A stretch of 63,515 nt of DNA, taken from assembly GCA_018970255.1 (NCBI GenBank), contig JAGWWS010000015.1, positions 1 to 63,515 on the forward strand, read 5' to 3'. Both the position numbers and the translations under genes were made by a program. The notes below the pieces were generated by a model that ran no database searches, was not told the origin of the DNA, and saw only the letters and a list, made by a program, of their open reading frames with translations. Positions 8,001 to 15,733 of the stretch are shown piece by piece. The stretch is from Verrucomicrobiota bacterium. Lineage in GTDB: Bacteria; Verrucomicrobiota; Verrucomicrobiia; Chthoniobacterales; Terrimicrobiaceae. Numbering within the stretch: the first letter of the stretch is position 1; each line of letters begins with the position of its first letter.

Positions 8001-9046
8001 GTGTGTTCAAAATTCGAGACCGCGAAATCGGCTCAAGCCACCCTTGTTATATTATCGCCGAAATGTCGGCCAACCACGGCCATTCCTTCGAGAAAGCCCT
8101 CGAAGTCGTCCATGCGGCCAAGGAATCCGGAGCCGATGCCATCAAACTTCAAACCTACACACCCGACACGCTCACGATCGATTCGCACCGACCGGAATTT
8201 CTGATCGGCAAAGGAACTCTTTGGGAAGGTCGCAACCTCTACGAACTTTACGGCGAAGCTTATACCCCGTGGGGCTGGCAGCCGACGCTCAAGGCGGAGG
8301 CTGAGAAACTCGGCATGCACTGTTTTTCCACGCCCTTCGACGAGACAGCCGTCGACTTTCTGGAGAAAATGGAAGTCCCTGCCCACAAGATCGCGTCCTT
8401 TGAATTGGTCGATACCATTTTGCTCAAAAAAGTCGCCGCCACTGGCAAACCGGTGATCATGTCCACTGGCATGGCGACCCTCGCCGAAATTGACGAAGCG
8501 GTCCGCATCTTGCGCGCAAATGGCTGCACCCAACTCGCCCTGCTCAAATGCACCAGCGCCTACCCCTCGCTTCCCGAGGATTTGAATCTGCGCACCATCC
8601 CGCATTTGGCTGAGGCATTCGGAGTTCCTGCGGGTCTCTCCGACCACACGCTGGGAATTGCGGTCCCAGTTGCAGCCGTTGCGCTTGGGGCCTGCATCAT
8701 TGAAAAACATTTCACGCTACGCCGCAGCGATGGCGGCCCGGATAGCGCTTTCTCGCTCGAACCGGAGGAATTCCGCGCGATGGTCGATGCCGTCCGCGTT
8801 GCCGAAAAAGCCCTTGGCAAAGTAAACTACGAGATGAGCGAAAAGGAACAAGCCAGCCGCGTCTTCCGGCGCTCGCTCTTTGTGGTGAAAGACATGAAAG
8901 CTGGAGAGGAATTCACCCGCGAAAATGTGCGCTCCATCCGTCCCGGGCATGGATTGCCGGTTAAAGAGTTGTATCGAGTCCTGGGCCAAAAAGCCACTGG
9001 AAACCTGCACCGAGGAACGCCGCTTACTGAAAAGCACTTCCGTTAG
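7997..9046 (+). CDS. pseI: Pseudaminic acid synthase
   Basis: 349 residues. It condenses the 2,4-diamido-trideoxy-altrose with phosphoenolpyruvate to make pseudaminic acid. The NeuB barrel spans residues 1 to about 280: IIAEMSANHGHSFEKA, ADAIKLQTYTPDT, MHCFSTPFDETAVDFLE, KPVIMSTGMATLAEI, LSDHTLG and EKHFTLRRSDGGPDSAFSL. A C-terminal SAF/antifreeze-like domain follows (RSLFVVKDMKAGEEFT onward). Start ATG 7997 overlaps the stop of the formyltransferase by 4 bases. It closes the pse operon. Confidence 0.95.
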   Translation: MSVFKIRDREIGSSHPCYIIAEMSANHGHSFEKALEVVHAAKESGADAIKLQTYTPDTLTIDSHRPEFLIGKGTLWEGRNLYELYGEAYTPWGWQPTLKAEAEKLGMHCFSTPFDETAVDFLEKMEVPAHKIASFELVDTILLKKVAATGKPVIMSTGMATLAEIDEAVRILRANGCTQLALLKCTSAYPSLPEDLNLRTIPHLAEAFGVPAGLSDHTLGIAVPVAAVALGACIIEKHFTLRRSDGGPDSAFSLEPEEFRAMVDAVRVAEKALGKVNYEMSEKEQASRVFRRSLFVVKDMKAGEEFTRENVRSIRPGHGLPVKELYRVLGQKATGNLHRGTPLTEKHFR

Positions 9047-9048
9047 GA

Positions 9049-9150
9049 ATGAAGTATTATGATAATCAAAACCAAGCAAATGGCGGTTTTTTCTTAGGAA
9101 GTGCAGGAAGAGCATTTAAAACAATAAATAATTATTGCATCAAAATATGA
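9049..9150 (+). CDS. Possible 33-residue peptide between pseI and the sulfotransferase
   Basis: An ATG three bases after the pseI stop, with AGGA just ahead, opens a 33-codon frame that fills nearly all of the AT-rich gap up to 9150. The product includes GGFFLGSAGRAFKTINN. I do not recognise it; it may be a real peptide, the tail of a lost gene, or chance in AT-rich DNA. Confidence 0.25.
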   Translation: MKYYDNQNQANGGFFLGSAGRAFKTINNYCIKI

Positions 9151-9159
9151 GAGCAAGCA

Positions 9160-9975
9160 ATGAACATTCCTTTTTTAAATAAAAACAGATTTTCAATAGA
9201 AAAAGAGAATTATAGGACATTACAGGAATATTCCGGTAATATCTGCTTTATTACATCTTATCCGAGATCTGGAAATACATGGCTAAGGTATCTAATTACA
9301 GATGTATTGCTGAACTTGCGCGGCGAAAGAATCAACGTGCTTGATATACCGGATTACACCAATAATGTAATCCCAGATATCCACATAAATAATATTTTAG
9401 AAACCCAATTGACCCCTCAACAAAATTTGCCGGTTTTTTGTAAGACACACCACAATATAGAAAAAATAAAAAGAAATTGCAAAAAGCACGATATCATATT
9501 TCTATATTTAGTGCGCGACCCATTCGATGCGCTGGTATCACATTATCATTATCAAACTCAGAGATGCAATGATTCAAAGATAAGAGATGTGGATGCGTTT
9601 TGCTTAAAAGAGCTGAGGTTTTGGATTGAACACTCTCATATGGCTCTCTCACAAGTTAAAAGTAAAAGTCTTTTAGTTATAAAATACGAGACATTACTTA
9701 CTGAAACAGAATTTCAGGTTTTTAGATTTTTTTCCTGGCTGGGCTTAAAAATCGAAAAAGAAATGATTGAATGCGTTGTTAAGAAAATGCAATTCCAAGC
9801 GCTTCAAAAAATGGAAAAGAGCGGAACATCACCATTGCCAAACACTCTATTTTTTCGAAAAGGAAAAGCAGGAACAGGAAGAGAAGAACTGAAACATTCT
9901 ACAATTTTACAAATCGAAAAAGAAACTTCAGGTATTCTAGATGAATTACATTTTCTGAATAAAGTAATGCCATGA
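9160..9975 (+). CDS. PAPS-dependent sulfotransferase
   Basis: 271 residues with the sulfotransferase fold. TSYPRSGNTWLRYL near residue 33 is the 5'-phosphosulfate loop, YLVRDPFDALVSHYHYQ the 3'-phosphate site, and RKGKAGTGREEL near the C-terminus matches the RKGxxG loop that closes over PAPS. Such enzymes put sulfate on sugars or other acceptors in the cytosol. The gene is about 35 % GC by eye, far below its neighbours, and its codon use differs, which indicates recent transfer. It overlaps the next gene by 4 bases, so the two probably work on the same glycan. Confidence 0.88.
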   Translation: MNIPFLNKNRFSIEKENYRTLQEYSGNICFITSYPRSGNTWLRYLITDVLLNLRGERINVLDIPDYTNNVIPDIHINNILETQLTPQQNLPVFCKTHHNIEKIKRNCKKHDIIFLYLVRDPFDALVSHYHYQTQRCNDSKIRDVDAFCLKELRFWIEHSHMALSQVKSKSLLVIKYETLLTETEFQVFRFFSWLGLKIEKEMIECVVKKMQFQALQKMEKSGTSPLPNTLFFRKGKAGTGREELKHSTILQIEKETSGILDELHFLNKVMP

Positions 9976-10946
9976 TTTCACTGCCACCAATTGTAAAGTG
10001 CGCGGGAAATTTTGAAGCTGATTACTATGGTGCAGCTACTTTAATTGCACGTAAATTGGGAATTACAGGCAAAACTCCCAGCACTAAAACCGATTGGATG
10101 CATGGCTGGCTAATTTACAAAAATATAAATTATCCGGAATACTTTTCACCTAATTCAAAAAATAAATCGCGAACTATATTAGTAGACACGGTTACGACAT
10201 CTTCAAAACTTCAAGAGGTTGGATATAGGAATACATTTGCAGTTGGTCTCCCCTTCATTTATGCGAACTTGGACAAATCACCCGTTCGAACAGAAAATAG
10301 TCTGCTTATCATGCCGCAACATCAGACAACCCACTCAAAACATATTGACCTTGAAAACCTAAGCAAATTTTTTACAATAAATAAGCTCAGGTTTCAATCT
10401 TTTTCAAAAGTTTCGATCTGCGTCTCTGGATCTTGCTCTGAAAACGAAGAGTATATGAGTTTCATGCACACCCTCGGCTATGAGATTGTGATAGGAGCGG
10501 GGATTTTTGATAGGAACGCTCTTCTGCGAATGAAAACCATCCTATCATCATTCACCACAATCGCCACCAACACAATAGGGTCTCATATCGCATATGCGGC
10601 ACTCTGCGGCACCAAAATTTTATACCTTCCGCCATTTTACCGGCCGGACTATGATTTGTTGGCGAAGACAGAGCCCCTATATCTAAATTTTCCACATTTA
10701 ATTGAAGCAATAAAACAAGAGCAAACTAAAAATCCACCTGAAAAACTTTTCCCGCATTTGTTTTTGCCAAACCAGAATATTGAACTCCTAAAATCTTGGG
10801 GTGAAAAAGAACTGGGGTTACAGTATAAAAAAACGCCGAAGGAAATAGCTCGATTGTTCAAATGGAACCTATGGTTTGAAAGATTCAAGCGGCTAATTAA
10901 TGATGGAAATTACTATATCTTGCGACACTCCCTTGCAAGAAAATAA
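9972..10946 (+). CDS. Unrecognised protein of surface glycan locus, possible glycosyltransferase
   Basis: 324 residues in the same AT-rich DNA as the sulfotransferase and translationally coupled to it. I do not recognise a named family. SFTTIATNTIGSHIAYAALC followed by GTKILYLPP resembles the C-terminal donor-binding segment of GT-B-like capsule and CDP-glycerol/sialyl transferases, where a Gly-Ser-His step contacts the nucleotide. No signal peptide or membrane helix is evident. Position after a complete CMP-pseudaminic acid pathway makes a pseudaminosyltransferase one possibility; this is inference only. Confidence 0.5.
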   Translation: MISLPPIVKCAGNFEADYYGAATLIARKLGITGKTPSTKTDWMHGWLIYKNINYPEYFSPNSKNKSRTILVDTVTTSSKLQEVGYRNTFAVGLPFIYANLDKSPVRTENSLLIMPQHQTTHSKHIDLENLSKFFTINKLRFQSFSKVSICVSGSCSENEEYMSFMHTLGYEIVIGAGIFDRNALLRMKTILSSFTTIATNTIGSHIAYAALCGTKILYLPPFYRPDYDLLAKTEPLYLNFPHLIEAIKQEQTKNPPEKLFPHLFLPNQNIELLKSWGEKELGLQYKKTPKEIARLFKWNLWFERFKRLINDGNYYILRHSLARK

Positions 10947-10971
10947 ACGGTTTGAATTGAAATGCAGGACT

Positions 10972-11766
10972 TCATTTTTTGTCGGAACGGACGCAGTGAA
11001 TATTAAGCACCATGTCAAACCCGCAGTAGGTTTCTGTTTGAAGAAATGGTTTTCCACTAAAAACGCTTGGAGCGCTGATAAAAAATCTAAATCCTGATTC
11101 CCTGAGAAGATTCAACAAATCTGGCAGCCTTTGTGTTTGCTCGGCGATGGAGTGATACTCAACAAAAATCATTTCAACATTTTTCAAGCAAGGTTGGCAA
11201 CTTTCAAGAACTTCGATTTCAGCGCCCTCGATATCCAGCTTCAAAAAGTCAACTGTCTCGCATAGCAAGTCGGAAATACCCACTGCTGGCACCCTGATGC
11301 TTTTCTCCATGGACTTGACAAGTTTCCCACCATCCGCCCCCTCACATTGGAAAGAAAGCTCTGTTTCACAGGACCAAAGCGCCTCGGCCCGGACTTCGAC
11401 ATCAGTAATTCCCTGATATAAAAGGTTTCTTTTCAAAACCTCAGCAATTCTCGGGTCTGCTTCATACGCAGAAATCCGCGATGCAGGGAACAGCTTTTTA
11501 AAGTAAATCACGCTCAGTCCAATGTTCGATCCTCCATCAATAATACGAGGTGAGGAATTCAACGAGGAAAATGCATAAACCTCTTCCTTAAAAATTTCCT
11601 CGTGGAGGAAATAGTAGGAGGAGCTGTCCAGATACTCCAATGGTCGCCCTAAAAATGTTGTCCGCCCGGGTGTGTAGCGCGGCAGTTTGCGAACTCTTTC
11701 CAACTCGCGCCGCGCCAGTAGGTCACGAGGCGAGAACAAAAGCTTGACTGCATCGCGAAATTTCAT
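10972..11766 (-). CDS. FkbM family methyltransferase
   Basis: 264 residues. PRIIDGGSNIGLSVIYFKKL is the SAM-binding glycine-rich motif; YEADPRIAEVLKRNL holds the acidic residue after strand 2. VDFLKLDIEGAEIEVLES is the FkbM signature and IFVEYHS follows. FkbM enzymes O-methylate sugars and other small acceptors; several act on O-antigen or glycopeptide glycans. The gene is coupled to the upstream GT4 gene by a 4-base overlap, so it probably methylates the glycan built there. Confidence 0.88.
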   Translation of the reverse strand: MKFRDAVKLLFSPRDLLARRELERVRKLPRYTPGRTTFLGRPLEYLDSSSYYFLHEEIFKEEVYAFSSLNSSPRIIDGGSNIGLSVIYFKKLFPASRISAYEADPRIAEVLKRNLLYQGITDVEVRAEALWSCETELSFQCEGADGGKLVKSMEKSIRVPAVGISDLLCETVDFLKLDIEGAEIEVLESCQPCLKNVEMIFVEYHSIAEQTQRLPDLLNLLRESGFRFFISAPSVFSGKPFLQTETYCGFDMVLNIHCVRSDKK

Positions 11767-13001
11767 TGGCGGGAGATTCTTGTTCGGACTTCATGGCCCA
11801 TGAGTTCTTTGTAGGTATCCGAATAGCTGTTGGCTTGTCGCTCCAAAGAAAATAGTTCCTTGATTTTTTTTCGACACCTTAGCCCATAATCATACCAAGC
11901 TTCTCTTGAGCAAAAGGCTTTGTTTAGGCTTTCCATGCATGATTCTGGTGAAGAAGGTTGAAACAGCCAACCAGTTTCAGATGGTGTGACCATATCCGGG
12001 ATTCCCCCGCAATCACTTGCCACCACGGGCGTGCCGCATGCCATGCTTTCCAAGACAGTGTTGGGCAGGTTGTCGATTCGGCTGGGACAAACAAATAAAT
12101 CACATGCCGAGTAAAGTTGCCCCTGCCTATGCTCATCGGAAACATAGCCTGCAAAAAATCTGCTCACATGCCCTGGAAGATTTATCTCTTCATACTTTCC
12201 CCAAAGAACGATCCCGATGTCGCTTCGATTTAATAGCCCCAAAGCAGATGCAATAATATCCGCTCCCTTGCGGCAGTCAAAACTTGATGCAGACAACCCA
12301 ATCCAGATTTTCGCAGGATCCAGACCAAAAAACGTCTTAGAGGCATTTTTTGGGATTGAGGAAGCGCAATTTTCGGAAACTCCATAGGGGATGCGCCTAA
12401 TTGGAATACCTTCCCTGATACTGATCAATGCCTCAGACCTAAGCCAGCGGGAGGGACTAACCAAAAACATCCCATTCCTTTTTGCAAAAAACCTTTTCCT
12501 CGCGCCTAAAGCCTCCTTCTCTGGTCGTTTCTCCTTACCCTGAAAATGATACGTGCCATCTATGTTTTTCCAGCGATACGCCCAAGGCGCCACGGGCCAA
12601 CAATCATGCATGGTCCAGACCAGGCGAACAGAATTCGGCAGTAGGGCAAGATCGTCGTGGTTAAGGGCAGATGCATGCAGGTTATGCAAGTGGAGAATAT
12701 CTGGCTTGCGCTCGGCGACGGTTGAAAGAAGCGCCCTGCGTTGGCGGTTGCGCTGTAAAAAACGCGCGCATTTCTTGGAAGGGATGCGAACAAGCCGCTC
12801 CAAGACAGTTTTGGGGAACCTCCTTTCAAGGGGGTAGCACTCAATACCGGAAAGAGAATCTCTGTTTTTGCCAAAACTCCAACGCTCTAAATGAAACTCC
12901 TGATTTTTAGCCAAACCCTGCACTAAGCGGTTTGCGGCAACCGCTGCACCACCGGTCGGCTGGTCAATCAAATGCGCGACTCGCAAAAAAGGCTCAGGCA
13001 T
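11763..13001 (-). CDS. Glycosyltransferase family 4
   Basis: 412 residues with a GT-B fold. The N-terminal HLIDQPTGGAAVAANRLVQG binds acceptor, LVWTMHDCWPVAPW is the usual mid-domain feature of this subgroup, and FVCPSRIDNLPNTVLESMA is the C-terminal E-x7-E donor motif followed by GTPVVASDCGGIPDMV. It transfers a sugar from an activated donor with retention, at the cytoplasmic membrane face. It is transcribed away from the GT2 gene at 13135; the 130-base gap between them shows no clear promoter. Confidence 0.9.
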   Translation of the reverse strand: MPEPFLRVAHLIDQPTGGAAVAANRLVQGLAKNQEFHLERWSFGKNRDSLSGIECYPLERRFPKTVLERLVRIPSKKCARFLQRNRQRRALLSTVAERKPDILHLHNLHASALNHDDLALLPNSVRLVWTMHDCWPVAPWAYRWKNIDGTYHFQGKEKRPEKEALGARKRFFAKRNGMFLVSPSRWLRSEALISIREGIPIRRIPYGVSENCASSIPKNASKTFFGLDPAKIWIGLSASSFDCRKGADIIASALGLLNRSDIGIVLWGKYEEINLPGHVSRFFAGYVSDEHRQGQLYSACDLFVCPSRIDNLPNTVLESMACGTPVVASDCGGIPDMVTPSETGWLFQPSSPESCMESLNKAFCSREAWYDYGLRCRKKIKELFSLERQANSYSDTYKELMGHEVRTRISRQ

Positions 13002-13134
13002 TCGAAGGGTTCAGGCAAGCGTTGATGTGATGGTTTCAACGCTCCCTTTGTCTTCGATTTGAAGAAGCGGGGTCAAGCTCGCGAATGATGTCTTCTTGCA
13101 GCCGACAACAGCGGCTGATGGTATCGAATGCAAG

Positions 13135-14124
13135 ATGGCTTTGGGATTGATCATTCCCACAATGGACTCGCGGTCTTATTTGGATCGCCATGTGCAAGGT
13201 CTGCTCCCTTGGATGGATCTGGTTCAGGAGATCATCGTGGTGGATAGCCAATCCACAGATGGCTCACCGGAATTTCTTAAAGAAACGCTCGGCCACCGGA
13301 ACCTGCGTGTGGTTCAGCACCCGCCGGGGCTGTATGCCTCGTGGAACTACGGGATCGCGCAGTTGCAAACCGATTTTTTCATCATGTCCACCACTGGAGA
13401 CACCATCACCCGCGAGGGGGTGGTGCGTCTGATGGATTGTGCCTCGCAAGAGCGCCTGGATGTGGTGCTGGGCAAGCCGATTTTCGAGGACATCCGGGGC
13501 CGTAAAAAAAAATATGTGTGGCCACTGGATGATATCTTGGAGGACCACCGCAGGACGGGACCCCATGTGGCTTTTTCCGGCTTGGAAGCCATCGTGCATG
13601 CAATAGGGCGGCCGAACTCGGCGTTGCTCGGCAGCTCGGCGAGTAACCTCTACCACACGGAATTTTTTCGGAACAGGCCCTTCCCGCTTGATTGGGGAGT
13701 AGCGGGGGATGGCGGTTGGGTCTGGCAACATGCGGTCGAGGCCCGCTGGGGGGCAATCCCCGGCACACACTCGAAATTCCTGATTCATCCCCCTCAGTCC
13801 CGCAGGGAGGACCTCAAACCGAAACTCCAGCAGCGCGCCGACTGGACCCTTCGCGAATCCGTCCCGCGTTGGATTTCATCGGGCATAATTTCAAAGGACC
13901 AGCTCGAAGCGATCGAATTCGAAAAGCTGGCGGCCTGCCTAACGGAATATCTCGATGCCAAAGAGGATCTCGATGCCATCCGCAAGGCCGGGGTTCCTTG
14001 GGTTTTCAGTCCCGCGGCTTGGAAAAAACGCATCAAGCGGCGGCGGGCATTTTCAGCTTTGCGTGCAGCGCGGGAAAAAAGCCTGGTGTCACTGAGAAGC
14101 ATCGACTCCCGAGACGCCGACTGA
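13135..14124 (+). CDS. Glycosyltransferase family 2
   Basis: About 329 residues. LGLIIPTMDSRSYLDRHVQG opens the GT-A fold; EIIVVDSQSTDGSPEFL carries the nucleotide-sugar Asp and YASWNYGIAQLQTDFFIMST the family's middle motif. In place of a clean DxD there is STTGDTITREG, so metal-site residues are uncertain. ATG 13135 is used because it places the first beta strand at the N-terminus; a TTG at 13096 is in frame. The C-terminal third is Arg-rich. It ends the surface-glycan block. Confidence 0.85.
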   Translation: MALGLIIPTMDSRSYLDRHVQGLLPWMDLVQEIIVVDSQSTDGSPEFLKETLGHRNLRVVQHPPGLYASWNYGIAQLQTDFFIMSTTGDTITREGVVRLMDCASQERLDVVLGKPIFEDIRGRKKKYVWPLDDILEDHRRTGPHVAFSGLEAIVHAIGRPNSALLGSSASNLYHTEFFRNRPFPLDWGVAGDGGWVWQHAVEARWGAIPGTHSKFLIHPPQSRREDLKPKLQQRADWTLRESVPRWISSGIISKDQLEAIEFEKLAACLTEYLDAKEDLDAIRKAGVPWVFSPAAWKKRIKRRRAFSALRAAREKSLVSLRSIDSRDAD

Positions 14125-14269
14125 ATTGTCTATCCGATTTTGAAATGGGTCCAAAAATGGCCGAACGTAATCTGGGAGCACCAAACGGTCGTCGTATGCC
14201 GCAACAAACATGTTATTGATTTAGATGTGCGCGGTCTGGATGGAAAACTTTTTCGAGAATCCAACTGAC

Positions 14270-14382
14270 TCTGGTGCCAGCGCTTTACTCGACGAAGTTC
14301 TTCGATATCGAGCAAATCCTGAGGGCGTCCGGCTTCGGACTTCATTTGAATCAAGGCCGCAGACCAACAATCCTTGCCGATA
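14270..14382 (-). pseudogene. Fragment of a nucleotidyltransferase gene (3' end only)
   Basis: Encodes LIQMKSEAGRPQDLLDIEEL then RRVKR, nearly identical in DNA to 14898-15012, the 3' end of the intact nucleotidyltransferase gene. The rest of the gene is absent and the stop is lost: the frame runs on without family similarity to 14130. The stretch 14125-14702 otherwise holds only the next fragment and no recognisable gene. Confidence 0.75.
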
Positions 14383-14405
14383 GGCAGAAGTGGCTCAATC
14401 TCCGC

Positions 14406-14606
14406 TCAAAGGCTGGCCGGCAACCTTCGACTCACAAATACCTTCAACTCGATTTTTTGCAATGCGGCTTTGGAGTTTTTGCAACTGCTCCATCCAGATA
14501 GTTTTTCCCTGAATGTAGTTTCTTGCCCCAGCAGCAGGGAATTCAATTCCGCACCTTCAAAAGTGCACAACTTCCAGCCCGGATGATTAGCCAGCTCAGA
14601 GTTCAT
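14406..14606 (-). pseudogene. Possible remnant of a small partner protein gene
   Basis: About 66 residues if read from ATG 14606; the frame is also open from 14636. TFEGAELNSLL and TTFREKL align with TPEGSQEFDRLM and LSFREKI of the small protein at 14703-14894, so I read it as a diverged copy of that partner. Its C-terminal part (KIELKVFVSRRLPASL) has no counterpart. Whether it is still made is unclear. Confidence 0.45.
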
Positions 14607-14702
14607 TTCTATGGGATGCGATTTTTTGCAGCGCATGCAAATCCGCCAGGTTCTTGGGCCGATTTGCGTCGCAGCTCATTTGGTAGGAATGGCGGTGTCA
14701 AT

Positions 14703-14894
14703 CTACACGGAGCGAATCTCGATAATCTTTATCAAAGCATCTGTCGGTTTTTTCGCGAGTCGCTCGTGGAGCGTTTCGGTTTCTTCGACCCACTGGATTT
14801 TTTCGCGAAAACTCAGTCGGGCATCCATGAGTCGATCGAACTCCTGGCTTCCCTCCGGGGTTCCCCAGCGCCAGTTCTGGTCAGGGTTGTTCAT
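14703..14894 (-). CDS. Small partner protein of the nucleotidyltransferase
   Basis: 63 residues, mostly charged and probably helical (FREKIQWVEETETLHERLAK). It overlaps the 3' end of the nucleotidyltransferase gene by 14 bases, so the two are co-translated. Small proteins of this kind follow nucleotidyltransferase genes in many bacterial genomes, in an arrangement like toxin-antitoxin pairs. I cannot assign it to a named antitoxin family. Confidence 0.6.
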   Translation of the reverse strand: MNNPDQNWRWGTPEGSQEFDRLMDARLSFREKIQWVEETETLHERLAKKPTDALIKIIEIRSV

Positions 14895-15393
14895 CGTTCA
14901 AGCGCCTCACTCGACGAAGTTCTTCGATATCGAGCAAATCCTGAGGTCGTCCGGCTTCGAACTTCATTTGAATCAGGGCCTCCAAACCCACCACTCTTGC
15001 CGATAGGCCGTTTCCCAACTCGCTGAGCATGGATCTTTGATACTCGGCATCGAAATCAAAGGGCTCATAGACAAATATGTCGATCGGCGTGCGGCGGTGA
15101 TCATCACTCCACAGCTTCAAAACAATCATACCTTTTTCGGCGCGCCAGGTTTCGCGCTTCGAAGCATTGGCAAAGTCATCAGGACTCACGGGAATCGCCA
15201 ACCTGTAGCCGATCTCAGCAAGACTGTTCAAAGCGGTGCGGAGGTTTGTCGTCTCGAGTTGGATCACGATATCCAAATCTCGCGTTGCTCGCAGATATCC
15301 GTGGGCGATTACCGCCAGACCTCCCACGATCAAATACCGGACTCCCGCAGCGTTCAACGCACTGACCACCGCCTCGACGCTTCTGAGCTCCAT
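14881..15393 (-). CDS. Nucleotidyltransferase (AbiEii/DUF6036-like)
   Basis: 170 residues. RYLIVGGLAVIAHGYLRATRDLDIVI holds the GG(S/A) helix N-cap and the catalytic DxD of the pol-beta-type nucleotidyltransferase fold. The third acidic residue is probably in RTPIDIFVYEPF. GRPQDLLDIEELRRV is the usual C-terminal helix. Start ATG 15393 is chosen; TACATT, a possible -10 box, ends 7 bases before it. Family members serve as toxins or as resistance enzymes; the role here is inferred from the linked small gene and the nearby broken copies. Confidence 0.75.
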   Translation of the reverse strand: MELRSVEAVVSALNAAGVRYLIVGGLAVIAHGYLRATRDLDIVIQLETTNLRTALNSLAEIGYRLAIPVSPDDFANASKRETWRAEKGMIVLKLWSDDHRRTPIDIFVYEPFDFDAEYQRSMLSELGNGLSARVVGLEALIQMKFEAGRPQDLLDIEELRRVRRLNDEQP

Positions 15394-15572
15394 GTGAGGC
15401 AATGTATTTCATAAGAGGACGGAAAACGGAACTTTTTTGCAGCCCTGCTGCCGACTTTCGGAAATCGAAAAAACGAATCAAAATTTCATTCCTGCGCCCG
15501 CCAGTGGCGACGAGTTTTTCCATCTGCATTCTTGCATCCCCAAAAAACGGAGGCCATCTTCGTTCCAGTCAC

Positions 15573-15647
15573 GGCGCCTTCGTCTAGGGGTTAGGACACA
15601 GCCCTCTCAAGGCTGGTGCACGGGTTCGAATCCCGTAGGCGCTGCCA
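15573..15647 (+). tRNA. tRNA-Glu (anticodon CTC)
   Basis: Full cloverleaf: acceptor GGCGCCT pairs with AGGCGCT (one G-U), anticodon loop CTCTCAA gives CTC, T-arm CGGGTTCGAATCCCG. Discriminator G and CCA are encoded. The rest of the 15394-15733 gap holds only the promoter listed next. Confidence 0.97.
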
Positions 15648-15695
15648 GTTTCTTTTCCGCTCTCCCCCAGCCCGACCAAAGCATTCGATCCGCGC

Positions 15696-15724
15696 TTGCA
15701 CCCGCCGCCCGCGTTCCCTTTACT
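15696..15724 (+). promoter_or_regulatory. Predicted promoter of the CysJ-like gene
   Basis: TTGCAC (15696-15701), 17 bases, TTTACT (15719-15724), then 9 bases to ATG 15734. No Shine-Dalgarno sequence is present. The -10 box is a weak match, but the spacing equals that of the stronger promoters in the window. Confidence 0.4.
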
Positions 15725-15733
15725 CGCCCCCCT

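Noticed and set aside
15437..15733. N-terminal extension of the CysJ-like frame
   Set aside because: It would run through the tRNA-Glu gene.
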